Below, in pieces: positions 36,550-48,493 of a DNA stretch of 64,000 nucleotides; the stretch's first letter is position 1; each line of letters opens with the position of its first letter. The position numbers and the translations under genes were made by a program. Source of the DNA: Monocercomonoides exilis (lineage: Eukaryota > Preaxostyla > Oxymonadida > Polymastigidae); the NCBI GenBank assembly GCA_001643675.2, contig LSRY02000012.1, positions 1,676,501-1,740,500 on the forward strand, given 5' to 3'. Under the pieces are notes generated by a model that was given only the letters and a program-made list of their open reading frames with translations, had not been told where the DNA came from and ran no database searches.

Positions 36550-38806
36550 ATGGATGCTGCAGTAAATGCATCTGCTATAAAAATTCAATCGGTTGTTCGA
36601 GGTTATATTGCGAGAAATAGAGTGAGACGAATTAAAAGAATAAATGAGCAAAGAACCAATGTTGCCCTTGAGATCCTTTCAACAGAGCAAGATTATGTTG
36701 CTTCTCTAATGTTGTCTGTGAAGGTACTATTTTTCGATTTTATATTATTAGTTATATCAAATATTTATTTCTAAAACTGTTATTGAAATAAAATTTTTAG
36801 TTTTTTCTTCATCCAATGCTTCAACGATGCAAAAATCAAAATTTCCCGATTAGCAATAAAGAAATCGCAATGATATTTTCAAATATAAACCAACTTATTT
36901 CGTTGAATTCGCGACTGCTCGCTGCAATTGAAGGCCTATTTGAGCATTGGAGCCCAACTAGTTCATTAGCTAAATTATTTTGTAATCAGGTTTTGGAAAC
37001 GTAATTTGCATGTAAATCGATTTTTTGAAAATTAATTCGCACAATACTTATTTAGGCATCGTTTTTGCTTTACTACATTCCCTACCACGAAAGCTTTGGA
37101 AAAGCTTCGACCATCATACGAAGGTTGATGCTACACTCCAAAACATTCAGGAAATTTCATGATGATGCAAGTCAGAAAATGGATTTGTTTATTGAAAATT
37201 TAATAAAAAAACTGGATAAATTTAGATCAAAAGAATTAACGAAAAAAGAATATCATAAAAATGGATTTATTAAACCTATCACGATGACTTCTGTTCGAGC
37301 GATGGAACGTTTATCCGGAGAAGCTGACAGTTTTGATATTCCTTTCATTATTTCGTCTAGCTTTGGAGAATCTCATTCCCTTGAATCTCTTCTGATTAGA
37401 CCCATTCAGCGTATTCCGCGATACATTCTGTTATTCCAACAGCTACTGAAGTATTCCTCGTGGGAAAATGTGCTTAATCCTTATGGCAGAGCGAAAAGTG
37501 ACGAAAAGTCTACTCTTTTAGAATCTCGCTTCTCGCCTTCTGCTTTGCTTAAAAGTAACATCTTGGAGAAACAAGACAAAGAATCATATTTAAATACACC
37601 TTTTGAACATCCAGACAAGATCTTCATTAAGAAAGCACTGAGAGTGTTGAATGAAACAGAATATGTGAACAACTGGAGCATTCACCACAAGCAGAATATT
37701 GAGCGAGTGCTACACATTCAGCAAAGGCTAAGCGGATTTCCTGGAGTTTGTCCAAACTTAAAAGAACTTAATGATTTTTATTTTGTTACTTTATTTTTAA
37801 TTCTTTTCCTGGTTAATCTTGGGCTCCTGCTAAGCTTTTAGCTGTTCCCAACAGAACATTAGAATTCGAATCATTTGCAGTGAAGATAAACAGAGATTCA
37901 ACTTCTCACCGCTTTCTGTTTTTGTTCAACGATCTGTTCCTCATCACTCGCCCTCCGCTTGCCAGCACATTGTTCGGCTTTGCAAATTCAGTGACGGGAG
38001 CATCGTCTGAAGAGTCCCAAGGATCTTCTGCTGCTTCTGCAAGAAATGAAACGAAGCCTTCTGTTTTGTATTCTTCGCTGATTCCTGGCGCCTCGTTTGA
38101 GTTCAAATGGCTTATTCCACTCGATCAGATGGAAGCAGTGTTTTTTGGGTTGGACGACAACGTCGGAGCAAATGGAAAATCAGATGCTTCAACCGACATA
38201 GCCAGCAAAAAAGACATAAAATGTGCTACGACTGCTGAATCTGCTTTCTGTGAAGGCGCGACAAGTTATTGTGAAAGAGATCTATCCACAACCCACGTTC
38301 AAGCAAAGGAAGGAAGCGAAATGAAAGATGATTCAGTTGCAGCAGACGATCAAAACAATGATTGTGGAGCAAAACGGGATCATCGCCAGTCAAGTTCTGC
38401 TCATTCGACCGTTCCATATCCTTATCTTTTGCTGATACTTACTCGCGAACGTTCATTCATGTTTTCATTCAGATCCAGAGAATCTCTGAAAGAGTGGCAC
38501 TTTCACTTTGAGTCAGTCATAAATCCAATCCGGAAAAGACTTTTGAAAGAAATGAACGCCAATCCTTCAGCCGCATCAACGACAGCTGTAGCAACAACAG
38601 ACAACTTCACTTCGAATAACAACAAAGCAATAAGTTCAGATCATCTCTCTAATAATTCATCTTCTTTTCCTCAGCCTTCATCAACTCCACATCCTTCTGT
38701 TCTCAGACCTCGTCTTTCTTTAACAAAAGGATTTTCCCAAAGAGAATTAGAAACAGTTAAATACTCCGAAGAAAATGAAAATGCAACAACTCAACAGCCT
38801 TCTTTG

Positions 38807-38837
<31 letters not shown>

Positions 38838-40969
38838 CTTCTTCTTCTTCTTCTTCTTCTTCTTCTTCTTCTTCTTCTTCTTCTGAGCCTTTTGAGCCTT
38901 CGCCTCTTCGATGCAGCCGGTATGTCCTGTCATATCCTTCATCTGCTGAGAGTTCGATGTTTCTGCCTCTTGTCACAACCGACTTCTGCTCCACAACAAT
39001 CCCTCTTCATCCGCCGCAGAAAGCGACTTTGTGGGAGAAAGCTTTGAGGCCACATTGCCACACATACATTGACTGGAACAAAGTGGAATTTGCCAGCGAA
39101 AAAGAAGGGGTGCTGAGAAGGTTGAGCGAGCGAGACGAAAGGAAAGAGGAGAAGAAGAAAATAAAACAGGAGCAAATGAGAGAAAAGCTGCAGAAGAAAA
39201 AAGAAGAAATCGAGATGAAAAACAAAGAGCAACTGCTTCTGCTGGAAGAAGCGCTGAAAGAGACAGAAGAATTTGAGTTGTGCGACTTGGATGCTGAACT
39301 AATAGCTGAAGAAGAAAAGAAGCAAAGAGAAGAAGCTGAAAAGATTTTGAAGATGACAGATGACTCAGAAGAAGATGATGTTGACATGAGCGCATTTCAA
39401 ATTGGCTTTGAAGACGAAGAAGGCGATGAAAGCTTTGTTTTAGCCTCGTTGGACGGAAACAGCTCAAAAGCGAAGAGAAATTACGACAGAGCAGATGAGA
39501 TCAACGAAGTGTCAGCGCTCGACAAATACCTGTCAGCCAACACGATGGGCGAAGGAGAAGGGAAGAAAGGAAACGCAAATGAAAGTGAATGCTCGTCCAT
39601 ATGCAACGACGAATTTGATTTCATCTCTCTTTCAGAGTTGAGTGTCCCAGTGTTCGATCAGATCAGTGTCTCGCTGCTTCCTTCGTCTGCGCAGTCGGCT
39701 TTCTCTTCTCGTCGTTCGTCGTTGTGCGATGAACCGTACGAAACTTTGCAGAGTGCTTATCCACCACCAGCACACACATCATTCAGCCACACTTCATCTT
39801 TTTTAACTTCGCAGTCTGCTTCGTCAGATCTGCTCCCGTCGTCTTCGACTGACACATCATCAAATTCTGCTTCTTTCTCATCTGAAAGCTCATTCACATC
39901 AAATTCCACTTCAACAAATCAAACCCAAACACACAACTTTCCATCTCTTTCTTCGGCAAATTCTGCTATTGATGCCTTTTCATCGGTTTGTGCTTCGTCA
40001 ACTCAAACATCTCGTTCCTCTTCGCCATCTCGTGATTCAACCGCACTCGCACACTCCTCTTTTCCCAAAGTGTTGCCATCATCTTTGATTTCTTCTCTTC
40101 CTTCCACACAAATTTCTTCTTCTGCTAATGCTTCTTTGCCTTCATCGAGGCATCAATCACTGTCGTCCACAAGTACACAACTCACATTTGAATTGATTCT
40201 GACCAGACTGAACACTCAGCCAGAGCGCGTGATGGGTGTGACAGAAGACGGTATCAATGCACACTCACAATCCCAGTTGATTAAGCTGAGAACTTTAATT
40301 GACAAAGTTGTTGCCTTTTCAAAAGAGGAGGAAATGAAGCAAAAGGAAAGGATTGAACAAAAAGCTACAAAGAAGAGATTGAAGATGCAAAAGCAAAATC
40401 CGACTGATTGCCCAGACAGCAAGCAGGCAAAGGTTATGCTTCCTGTTCCTCCTCCGCCCCTGATTGAGATGCATGACAAAGAAATTGCGCAGACACAGTC
40501 TGGTCATTTAAATAGCATTTCACCTTTTTCTCAACCGCAACAAACATCATTCGTCCAGCCTGCTCCACGCGGTAGATCTGCTTCTTTAATTGACAAGCAA
40601 TTGCTTCGTGCAAAACCGTCAATATGGAAAAGTAATTTAATTTCGTCAAATGCCCCAGCAAGTGCGCCATCATCTTCTTCTCTGGCTTCATCTTTAGATT
40701 CTTCTCTTTCATCATCATCAACAACAACCTCTCTTGCTTCAATCTCGTCTTCTTCCTTTTCATTTTCTCCTTCGTCCTCTTCAACTTCTGTTAGTCGCTC
40801 TCGTTCAACTTTAACGAATGAACCTCCAGCGGCTGCATCCATGCAACTGAAAGATAAGTCACGGCCATCAGCTTCTGTATCCAGATTACGAACAGTAGAT
40901 TTTCATATTAAAAGATCTCACACTTATTCTCCATCTCAAAAGACGTGTCTTAATCCGACTGGTACTTGA
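36550..40969 (+). CDS. IQ-DH-PH Rho guanine nucleotide exchange factor
   Basis: Likely activates Rho-family GTPases and so controls actin. Exons 36550-36723, 36801-36989 and 37056-37745 are clear; a last exon runs from about 37840-37886 to the stop at 40969. An IQ motif (AIKIQSVVRGYIARNRVRR) at residues 8-27 would bind calmodulin-like proteins. The DH domain follows, with ALEILSTEQDYVASL as helix 1, ASFLLYYIPYHESFGKAS in the middle and SLESLLIRPIQRIPRYILL as the signature. The PH domain begins VPNRTLEFESFAVKI and HRFLFLFNDLFLITR and ends in SFMFSFRSRESLKEWHFHFE, with about 130 low-complexity residues between. The rest is disordered with poly-Ser and a Glu/Lys coiled coil. The last junction is unsettled: GTTTGT to ATA at 37886 keeps phase but drops the first PH strand, while a GTCCAA donor keeps it. 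Confidence 0.85.
38808..38884 (+). repeat. TTC trinucleotide repeat (poly-Ser)
   Basis: About 25 pure CTT/TCT repeats encode a run of Ser in the disordered region after the PH domain of the Rho GEF. The purity indicates recent slippage within the reading frame. Confidence 0.93.
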
Positions 40970-41061
40970 AAGCTTCAAAACTAATGTTGATAAAAACATC
41001 ACCTTTGTGTTTGTATGAATTCGTTTTGCTTAAATCCTCTATGCGTTTTGATATTTTTTTT

Positions 41062-41148
41062 TTTTTTTCATTTCATTTCATTTTATTTTATTTTATTTTT
41101 TTTTATTTTATTTAATTTTATTTTATTTTATTTTTTATTGTAATAGTT
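41062..41148. repeat. degenerate ATTTT/CATTT low-complexity tract
   Basis: Imperfect ATTTT and ATTTC pentanucleotides downstream of the Rho GEF stop, in 3' flanking DNA. It may be part of the transcription-end region, but no specific signal can be assigned. Confidence 0.7.
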
Positions 41149-41512
41149 ATTTTGGTTTTATAGTTTCTTCCTTCTTTCATTTTTTTTAAAAAAAAAATTA
41201 CTAGCTTTACAACTGTTGAAATGTTTTGCGTTTTGAGAGCTATTTATATTTATGACTCCTCTTTGTGTGATATTACTGAAATATTGAGTTATAGAGAAAT
41301 ATGGCATATGCACATTTAACAACTATTTCTAATTCTTGCATATTTCGTTTGTTTATTGTTTATAATCATCATTTGTGATGTTTTAAGTAATTAAAAACAT
41401 GCAGAAGTTCGTTAAAATATTATTTAATTTTTTATAAAATTTTGAAAATGGGTCAAAATTTTAACAAAAAATGAAAAAAATCAGTGATAAAAAATTAAAA
41501 AAATAAAAAAGT

Positions 41513-42525
41513 TTATCTTTTTGAGTTTTCTGAATGCTCAGAAACAAATAAACGATCGCATGTGTCAATTTTGTCGTTTCCACTTGTTTCACTGTCATTT
41601 GAAATAAGAAAATTATCTAAATCAGTTATTTCTGCCCAATTTTCTTTTGTTTCTTCATCTTCTTCTGCTTCTTCTGTTTGTTTTTATTTGTGAAAAACAA
41701 TTTTCGATACAAATTCTTTGAATCAAACAATCTATCTCTCATTAATCATCCAAAAAGCAAGTTGATCAGCAACATATTTTTCTCGAATGCCATGGGGACG
41801 AAAAAATCTTCGCCTATGGCTCCATAATCCTTCGATTGCATTTGTACATGCATGTGTTTCTTCGTCATAAAATTTTCTTTTATGGAACATTGTTTGATGG
41901 TTGTGTCCAGGACGAGAAAGAGATGAGCATGCCTACCATTCATCTAACATTATTGTTGAATGCGGAAGATTGTGCTTATGAATGATAGGAATCAACTTCG
42001 AAACTGAACGGTCTGGAACAATCATGACAAAAAATTTTTTTGTTTCATCCATTTCACATTTTTTTCGCTCCACTGGTCAAAAGACCCACATTTGTTTCTT
42101 TCTTCTTCCTCAAAACATATTCATCTATTTTTGCAACAATGTTTTCACATTCAAGAATAGTTTCTTTCTGATTTGTAATGTCCATCGCGCAACACCTAAC
42201 AACAGATGACCAATATTCCACAGAGTTCCCATAAATTCCCACCATTTCCGAGCAAAATTTTTCACTAGTACCATTCCAAATAAATAGAATTATTAACAAA
42301 ATCACATTTATTGGTATCCTGCTTCGATAAAATGATGTTTTCATGTGTGCTAATAGCCTATTGCAGCATTTTTTGCAAACCCACATCGTCCTTCCATAAC
42401 GACGCCGAAAATCCATTTTGATTCTGTCCTTTCTGTATTTTGGCTTGTTTTTGATGATTTTCTTTAATATCCATTTTTCAGATTTTTCCGAATTGAGAAA
42501 TATTCTGAAAATTAGTTTGAAGGTT
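41513..42525 (-). pseudogene. Merlin/IS1595-like DDE transposase relic
   Basis: Minus-strand reading reveals most of an IS1595/Merlin-type transposase. It starts with FLNSEKSEKWILKKII, then a zinc-ribbon-like MWVCKKCC and SFYRSRIPINVILLIILFIW. The first Asp block is AKIDEYVLRKKK, followed by a gap and a frame change to FFVMIVPDRS. The second Asp block is STIMLDEW followed by an in-frame TAG (41,938 region), and the Glu block is THACTNAIEGLWSHRRRFFR. So D, D and E catalytic positions are all recognisable, but the frame is broken at least twice. Downstream on the same strand is an acidic 50-codon open stretch ending at 41513 (ITDLDNFLISNDSETSGN) that may be the old C-terminus. No intact terminal inverted repeats were identified. 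Confidence 0.75.
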
Positions 42526-42613
42526 TTCCTGACAGAGCAAGTTAATCGTTTGAATCAGACACTTTTTCCATGATTTTTTTTGTTTTTTCAATGATTAAAA
42601 ATCCCATGAATAC

Positions 42614-42713
42614 GTGGGAGAAAATATGAAACTTCAAGCTTTTTTGTTGAAAAATATTGCATCTTATATGGGGGAAAATATGGACTTTCAAGCTTTTTAT
42701 GCACAAAGCATTG
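42614..42713 (+). repeat. two copies of a dispersed repeat
   Basis: Adjacent imperfect copies at 42614-42645 and 42668-42713 share the core GGGGGAAAATATGGACTTTC followed by AAGCTTTTT, and the second copy continues with GCACAAAGCATTGAAAAATT. Related copies lie at 43128-43157 (inverted) and 49782-49832. They lie just upstream of the Merlin-like relic, so they could be remnants of its ends or of an independent element. Confidence 0.6.
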
Positions 42714-42729
42714 AAAAATTGTTTCACTT

Positions 42730-44560
42730 ATAACATTTTTAAACTCAACCAGATTTCTAAATAAACAAGATTATCACACCTGTAAACAAACATCATTGAT
42801 ATAATAACATTATGTTTTGTGACATCAAACGTATTTCAATAAATAAACCCATTTATTTCAAATGTTTTGATCACAAAAAGTTCATTTTAAGTGCATAATT
42901 ATTCAATGAAAATGCCTGAAGTCAAATATTTTGTCCCATATGTACTTTTTGTGATCAAAAAATACAGTGAAATTGTTATATATATATATCCGAAAATAAA
43001 TAAAGTCACAAAATATAATGTTTAAATTGTGTTAAAACTTGTTTATTGATGTGAGAAACGTCTTTGTTTTTAAATCTGAAAAATACTTTCAAAGAGATAA
43101 GTGAACCAAAGTTTTTATGACTTGAACAAAAAAAGCTTGAAAGTTTGTATTTTCCATGAGTAATTAGAATATTTATCCTGATCAAAAAGAAATGAAAGGA
43201 ATTACAAACAACACTTTTTCTTTTTTTGAATTGACCAGACGGAATTGAAACCATCTGATTTGTGGGTATTTCAATATACAAATAAATATCGAAGTTCTTT
43301 CACCAAAATATAAGTGACAATTTTTGAAATCATCACATTTTTCGTAGTGTTTTTTTTTCAATGGTTTTGAATCGTTGGAAAGAAAATATTCATTTTCATG
43401 TTTAAAATTGAAACAACTGCTTCAAAAACAAATGCTTCTGCTGAAATACCGATGAAGATATCTTTAATAAACTTTTTCATATTTGAGTATTCTTTTGTTC
43501 GATTCTAATGTTCTTTTTTTGCGAACCGAAATTTTGAATAGAAAATTGTGATATCAAAAATAATCACCCATATGCAGAAAATATTTCTATATTTGAACAA
43601 TCTTTTGTGTCAATTATCCTATAATCTCTTTATTGCAAGCGTATTTATCTGAACAAAAATGGATTGAAAATGCAATTATTCAGTCAATCAATTAATGTCA
43701 TATCGAACGAAAATGTTACCGTCAGCTTGTTATCATTTTTTGTTTTTTCTTTTGTTCATTCAATGTATTTTTTCGAAAAAGATAATTATCGGAAAAATTG
43801 AAATGTATCATTTTTTATAACAAAAATGTGAAAAGGATTTGTTATATTGACTTGAACATTTCAAAATGGGTCATTCTTTTTGAAAAGTCGCAAACGTTTA
43901 ACTGATCTGAAAATAAGATCAAAAATGATCAAAAAATATTGATCATTCCGTTCCCATATAAATTTGATTAATGATATTTATGGTTATTTATTTCGCTTTA
44001 TTAAGAAAAACAGGATACAATTTGGTTGAAATAATAAAAATTTTAAACTTTATTTTGTTATACACTTATGTGAGCGAGTGCTTTCCAGTTATTTGAATCA
44101 GATGATACAAATGTTTTTATTTCCTCATTTTCATTTCATTATTTCGAATATTCGTTATGAATTCATGGATGTTCTCTAAGTTTTTATTATTTTCTTTTGT
44201 TGCAAACCAAATAAAATTGATTTGCTTTAATTCGAAAATTTTTCATTAAAAAATTATCAGTTAGGAAAAGTTTATCAAAAATACACTCGTAACAATCGGA
44301 AGATATTTAAAAAGGAGTTGGCATAAAGCAATTATTAATGCAATTCTCGAAAAATATGGAATGAAGTATTATTTCTCAAAATATATCACAATCTTTTCAA
44401 AACTCAAAAAAACAAATTTTCCTCAAATTTAGATTCAAACAGTTTGTTTCAACTGGTTCTTTCTTCTCAGAATGTGCCTTTTTCTTCTCTCTTCCATTTT
44501 ATATAAATACATTTTTGAAAGATATCCTGCTTCAAATATTTTTATTGCACGAAAAATGAA
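42730..44560. other. intergenic AT-rich desert
   Basis: About 1.8 kb without a credible gene. It contains one inverted copy of the dispersed repeat (43128-43157) and, near 43862-43895, the inverse of a motif (GCGACTTTTCAAAAA then GACCCA) that recurs near 49719. The region may be decayed transposon DNA. Confidence 0.5.
43128..43157 (-). repeat. dispersed repeat copy, inverted
   Basis: The reverse complement reads CATGGAAAATACAAACTTTC then AAGCTTTTTTT, matching the core of the copies at 42614-42713 and 49782-49832. Confidence 0.55.
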
Positions 44561-44580
44561 GATTTACGTGGCTGATTGAT

Positions 44581-46600
44581 CTTCCTGATCCGAATGTGGA
44601 TGTTGTGTTTGTGTCTCCGGTTGAGCTGCCGGGAGACGTGGTGGGGTATCTGAAAAAGTATCTTGTGGCCTGGGTAGTACAGCAGTCGTCTCTTCGCTAA
44701 GCGCCTTCGTCTTCTTCGTCTTCTTCGTCTTCTTCAACAGGAGCAGCACGCCGATCAACTTCGCCATTCAGGAGGCGGAGAAGCGAAGAGAAGAAGGCAG
44801 CAGGAGATGATCAGCCATCATTATCGAAGCTTGTAATTTACCCTTCGGATGCGTCGGCGGCGTCATACACGTAGGCAGGAGTGATGGATGATATTGAGAG
44901 GTGGCTTAAGTGTATGAAAATCACAATAGTCGTTACTGAGGGAGCAACAGACGCTTCGAATGATTTGTTGTGGCTCGGCGGGCGGTACTGCATGGGGGTG
45001 TTGTGTGTGCATACGATGTGGAGCTTTCAGCGATGCTTTCGGTTCCGCTGGTCGCCCCGCTTCCGTCGCTTGCAGCGTCGGTGGGAACGAAGCCAGAGGG
45101 AAAGCAGAATTTTGTGTCGGTTGTATGAATACGTTCATGTCGATCTGCGATCTGTTTGACCCTTCGCTGTAAATATGGCGATCGCAACAGTCGAGGTGTG
45201 ATGTGGTGAAGTTGGATGAGAAAGTGACGGTGTGAGGGGCTGCAGTGTGTGAAGTCGAGGAGATTATGGAGAAGGCGCTGGAAGAATCAGAAATGATGAT
45301 GAAGGATGAGGTAATGTCGCCAGCAGCGATTGCGCTGGCGGTGCTGGAGGAGCGAGAAGAGGCAGATGAATGTGAAGGGAATGAGGAGAAAGGCGGATAT
45401 CCGATATTTCAAATAGAGTTTGTGGAAAGAATCAAAGAGAAACAGAGGAAGCAGTAAGAAGCGATGGCGCTGCTGGTTGTAAAGGCGCTTGGGCTGAGTC
45501 GGCTGAGGTTTGTGAAGGAGGAGACCAAAGCAGAGGTTGACAAGCAGCAATTAGTGAAATCTTAAGTATGCAGTATTTCGTCAGCCGATGGCATCCAACA
45601 GGAGATATTAAGAGCAGAAGAAGAAGCAGCAGATGGGTCTTTGGGAATAATTTCAGATGGAAGTGAATGAAGTGTGAGGAGCAGATGGAAATATCAGTTG
45701 ATCATTTGATAATAATTTAGGAAAAAGATAAATCCCATGAAGTTAGTGGGGGAAAGCCGTTTGATTTGTGAGGAGTGATAAGAAGAAGAAGAGGAAGAAG
45801 AGGAAAATGGAGGAAAATTTGAGCGAAGACAGAAGAGCGGAGTTCCGTGGTTGTTCTATTTGGTTGAGGGATTACGAGAAGTGCCTTGATACAAAAAGGC
45901 AATCAGTAAATGATGCGTGTGTGCATTGCAGACGGGCAGACTCTGGATGTGCTGGGAGAGCTGTACATGCCACTGACCATAAGCTGTTAGAAGATATCAA
46001 TGAAATGGCGAAGATACAGCTGAGGAACAAAGCCAAAGAGGAATCTGACTTTGGAGCCGTGCGAGATTTTCATGCAGCATGGGACAGAGAGAGAAGCAGT
46101 GGTGAAGCAGGCGATTGTGGAAGATTTGGCGGTTATTTTTTTCGAACTTGTTGAATAGTTCGAGCACAAAGCAGAGGAGAAAGAGTTTGTGTGTGGTATC
46201 TTTATCAGCCAGGATGAGCTGATCCGCCTTGCGAATGAGCACGCTTTTATGAAGCAACGGCTTCTGTGCTGTAGAGTGACAACGACTGTTGTGATGGAGA
46301 TCAGATGATTCAGCGAAGGTGAAGTTCACAACGGAGAAAAGAATTGAAGCTTCACGGCAGAGCAGAGAAGGAGAAGAAGCAGGTAATGTGAAGGAGATTT
46401 TGAGCAATTGTTCAGCGATGCAATCAGTGCATGCGTTTGAGGATGTGTCTGATGGGGCGTCTCATGCGGATACGCAGCTGATATGGCTAGGTGAGTGAAT
46501 TGAGGCGGAGGTGCAGAAGGCGGGGAAGCTTATTCATTCAACATATCAGACAAGAGGCTCGGTACAGAAGAGGTGTTTATTTGAGAAGACATTCAAATGC
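44581..46600 (+). pseudogene. decayed plus-strand coding region, unrecognised
   Basis: Richer in G than the surroundings and with coding-like codon choice, but no frame stays open. Recognisable peptide stretches jump between frames: DVVFVSPVELPGDVVGYLKK (44,600), INFAIQEAEKRREEG (44,760), KLVIYPSDASAAS (44,835), VEEIMEKALEESEMMMKDEV (45,260), LEDINEMAKIQLRNKAKEES (45,990) and IFISQDELIRLANEHAFMKQ (46,200). Stops and frame changes separate them, so this is a dead gene or several merged gene fragments. The first peptide slightly resembles IQCH-type proteins, but this is too weak to name it. Introns could explain some but not all of the breaks. Confidence 0.6.
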
Positions 46601-46779
46601 TGTACAGACGATGGGTTAACGCGGCTGCAATGCTTCGAACACCATTTCTAACCGACCACGCTTTCTCAGCGGTTGTTCCTATGGATGCTCCCATGGCATT
46701 GAAGATGGCAGCAGAGAATCTTCATTACAATTTTGTTTCTTCTTCTTCTTTTTCCTCTTCTTCCTCTTCTTCCTCTTCT

Positions 46780-47758
46780 TCTTATTCTTCTTCCTCAACT
46801 TCTCCTTCCCCTTCTTTATCATCCCCATCTTCTCCATTGATTACTACACTATCACCATCTCCTTCATAACCTTCTTCCTCTTCCTCCTCCTCTTCTTCTT
46901 CGTCGTCGTCAATTTCTATTTCTTTGAGTGTCTGTTCCTTCTTCTCATTCTTCTTTTCCTCTCAAATATCTCATCTGTCACATTCCTCGTCTTCTCTCTT
47001 TTCATCAGCCTCAGCGCATGCATCTCTGGAAGCACTTGCTTTGAACAGTATGTCAAATGCGTGTATTCTGACGAGTTGCCCGTCGATGTGCTTGTTTCAT
47101 TGGCTTTTCGGTATTTGCGTAGCTCCATCGACCTCCTCATCTCCTGATGCGACGAATGGGAAGAGTGTGACGAAGGCATTGGTGGATGTGCATCTTCAAG
47201 AAAAGTGGCGGATTTGAACTGACGAGGAGGCGAATGGAAGAAGCGCTTCTGCGGCGAGGTGTGTGAAGATGGAGAGTATGTGCCGAGGAGAAGCGGCGGC
47301 GCATCAGTTGCGGAAGAATAAAGAGACGCAATAAGAGCAGATGAAAGAGATGAGGAGGAAGTGGTGGAGATGATTACAGACGAAGTGACTGCAGCTGGCA
47401 AGTTTGATGAGGTAGTTGGGGCCGCAACAGCTGCAGATTGTTGGAGGCTTCCTGGATGAGCCAAATGAGAAGGGTGCGAGGGAGAGCTTGCCTGTGTGAG
47501 TGACTGCTGCGATGTGGCTGAGGATATACGGGTGTGGAGAGAGTTCGTGTTTAAAGAGGAAGACAATGATTGAGATTGAGATCGAGACCGAGACTGAGAT
47601 GAAGGCTGAGGTTGTCGGGTGAGTACAGGGCCAGGCGAGGTGGATGCAGACATCTGCTGGATGGGCTGAGAGAAGGAAAGAAGAGCAGAGAAAGAGGAGG
47701 AAGCGAGAGATGTTGGAGAAGTTAGAGATGACAAGGAAGAAGAAGTGGAGGAAGACAA
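46780..47758 (-). pseudogene. Ser-rich minus-strand gene remnant
   Basis: A 280-codon minus frame (47758-46916) begins only with TTG, after an in-frame TAG, and has no ATG for the first 34 codons. Its first half is a Ser/Gln/Thr-rich low-complexity tract and its second half is mixed (LRKYRKANETST, VLPEMHALRLMKREKTRNVT). In a second frame the same strand continues past its stop as an acidic run (KKEQTLKEIEIDDDEEE), suggesting a frameshift near 46,950. It could instead be the antisense shadow of plus-strand Glu/Lys-rich relics, as the region is repetitive on both strands. Confidence 0.4.
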
Positions 47759-48082
47759 AGGTGGAAGTGAAGAAGACTAAGACGATGAAGAAGAAGAAGA
47801 TGGAGAAGACGATAAGGAAGAAGAAGAAGAAGATGCATGAGGTGTGGATTTATGTGTGTGATGTGATGATGAGCACGACAGCTTCGCAGAGGTCGGCAGA
47901 GGTGCCGATGCAAGCTACAGGATCGAGCGCGCTGAAAAGTGGCAGCGCGAAAAGGACATAAAGCATTGCACTGGGGAATGATGGCACTCTTACGGAATTT
48001 TGTACGTTATTCTTCTTGCTGAGAAAAGTGTTTGTTCTATATCCAGTGCATTTGATGATTCGGCAGTCTAATATGTGTTGCA

Positions 48083-48254
48083 GCAGAGAATGAGGGCTCA
48101 TGGTGGGGTGAAAGCAGAAGGGAGGATGCTGGAGGCAGAGAGGAGAGACAGGGTACATATGTCGCAGGATGCGGAGAAAGAAGTGCTGCTTGAGTTTCTG
48201 GAGAAGAAGTATCTGCAAAAAGCAGAAGTGGATTTGTTGATGATTTTGTGGTAG
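48083..48254 (+). other. isolated coding-like segment (Glu/Lys helix)
   Basis: After a GTTGCAG acceptor-like site a 57-codon frame reads MRAHGGVKAEGRMLEAERRD then VHMSQDAEKEVLLEFLEKKYL and ends with TAG. It looks like a terminal exon of a coiled-coil protein, but no upstream exon joins convincingly. It probably belongs to the decayed block that precedes it. Confidence 0.35.
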
Positions 48255-48493
48255 TTAAAGTCGAAGAGTGTATCCGAAATTGTGGTTTCGATACTGTAGG
48301 CTGAATGTGGGACGGTGCTGTGGCGTGAATGCATGAGATAACAATGGCTTAGGAGACAAGTGTGTTGGAGTTTCGCCATCTGATCAATGTGCAATTTTTG
48401 TGTTTGGAATAGAAGAAGAAGAGTAGTGGGATGAGGAAGAAGAAGAGATGATGATGAAGAGAGAATGAAAATGGAGCGAAGAGGAAAAGAAGA

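Noticed and set aside
38757-38994. Poly-Lys and poly-Glu minus-strand frames
   Set aside because: Antisense of the TTC/poly-Ser tract in the Rho GEF exon.
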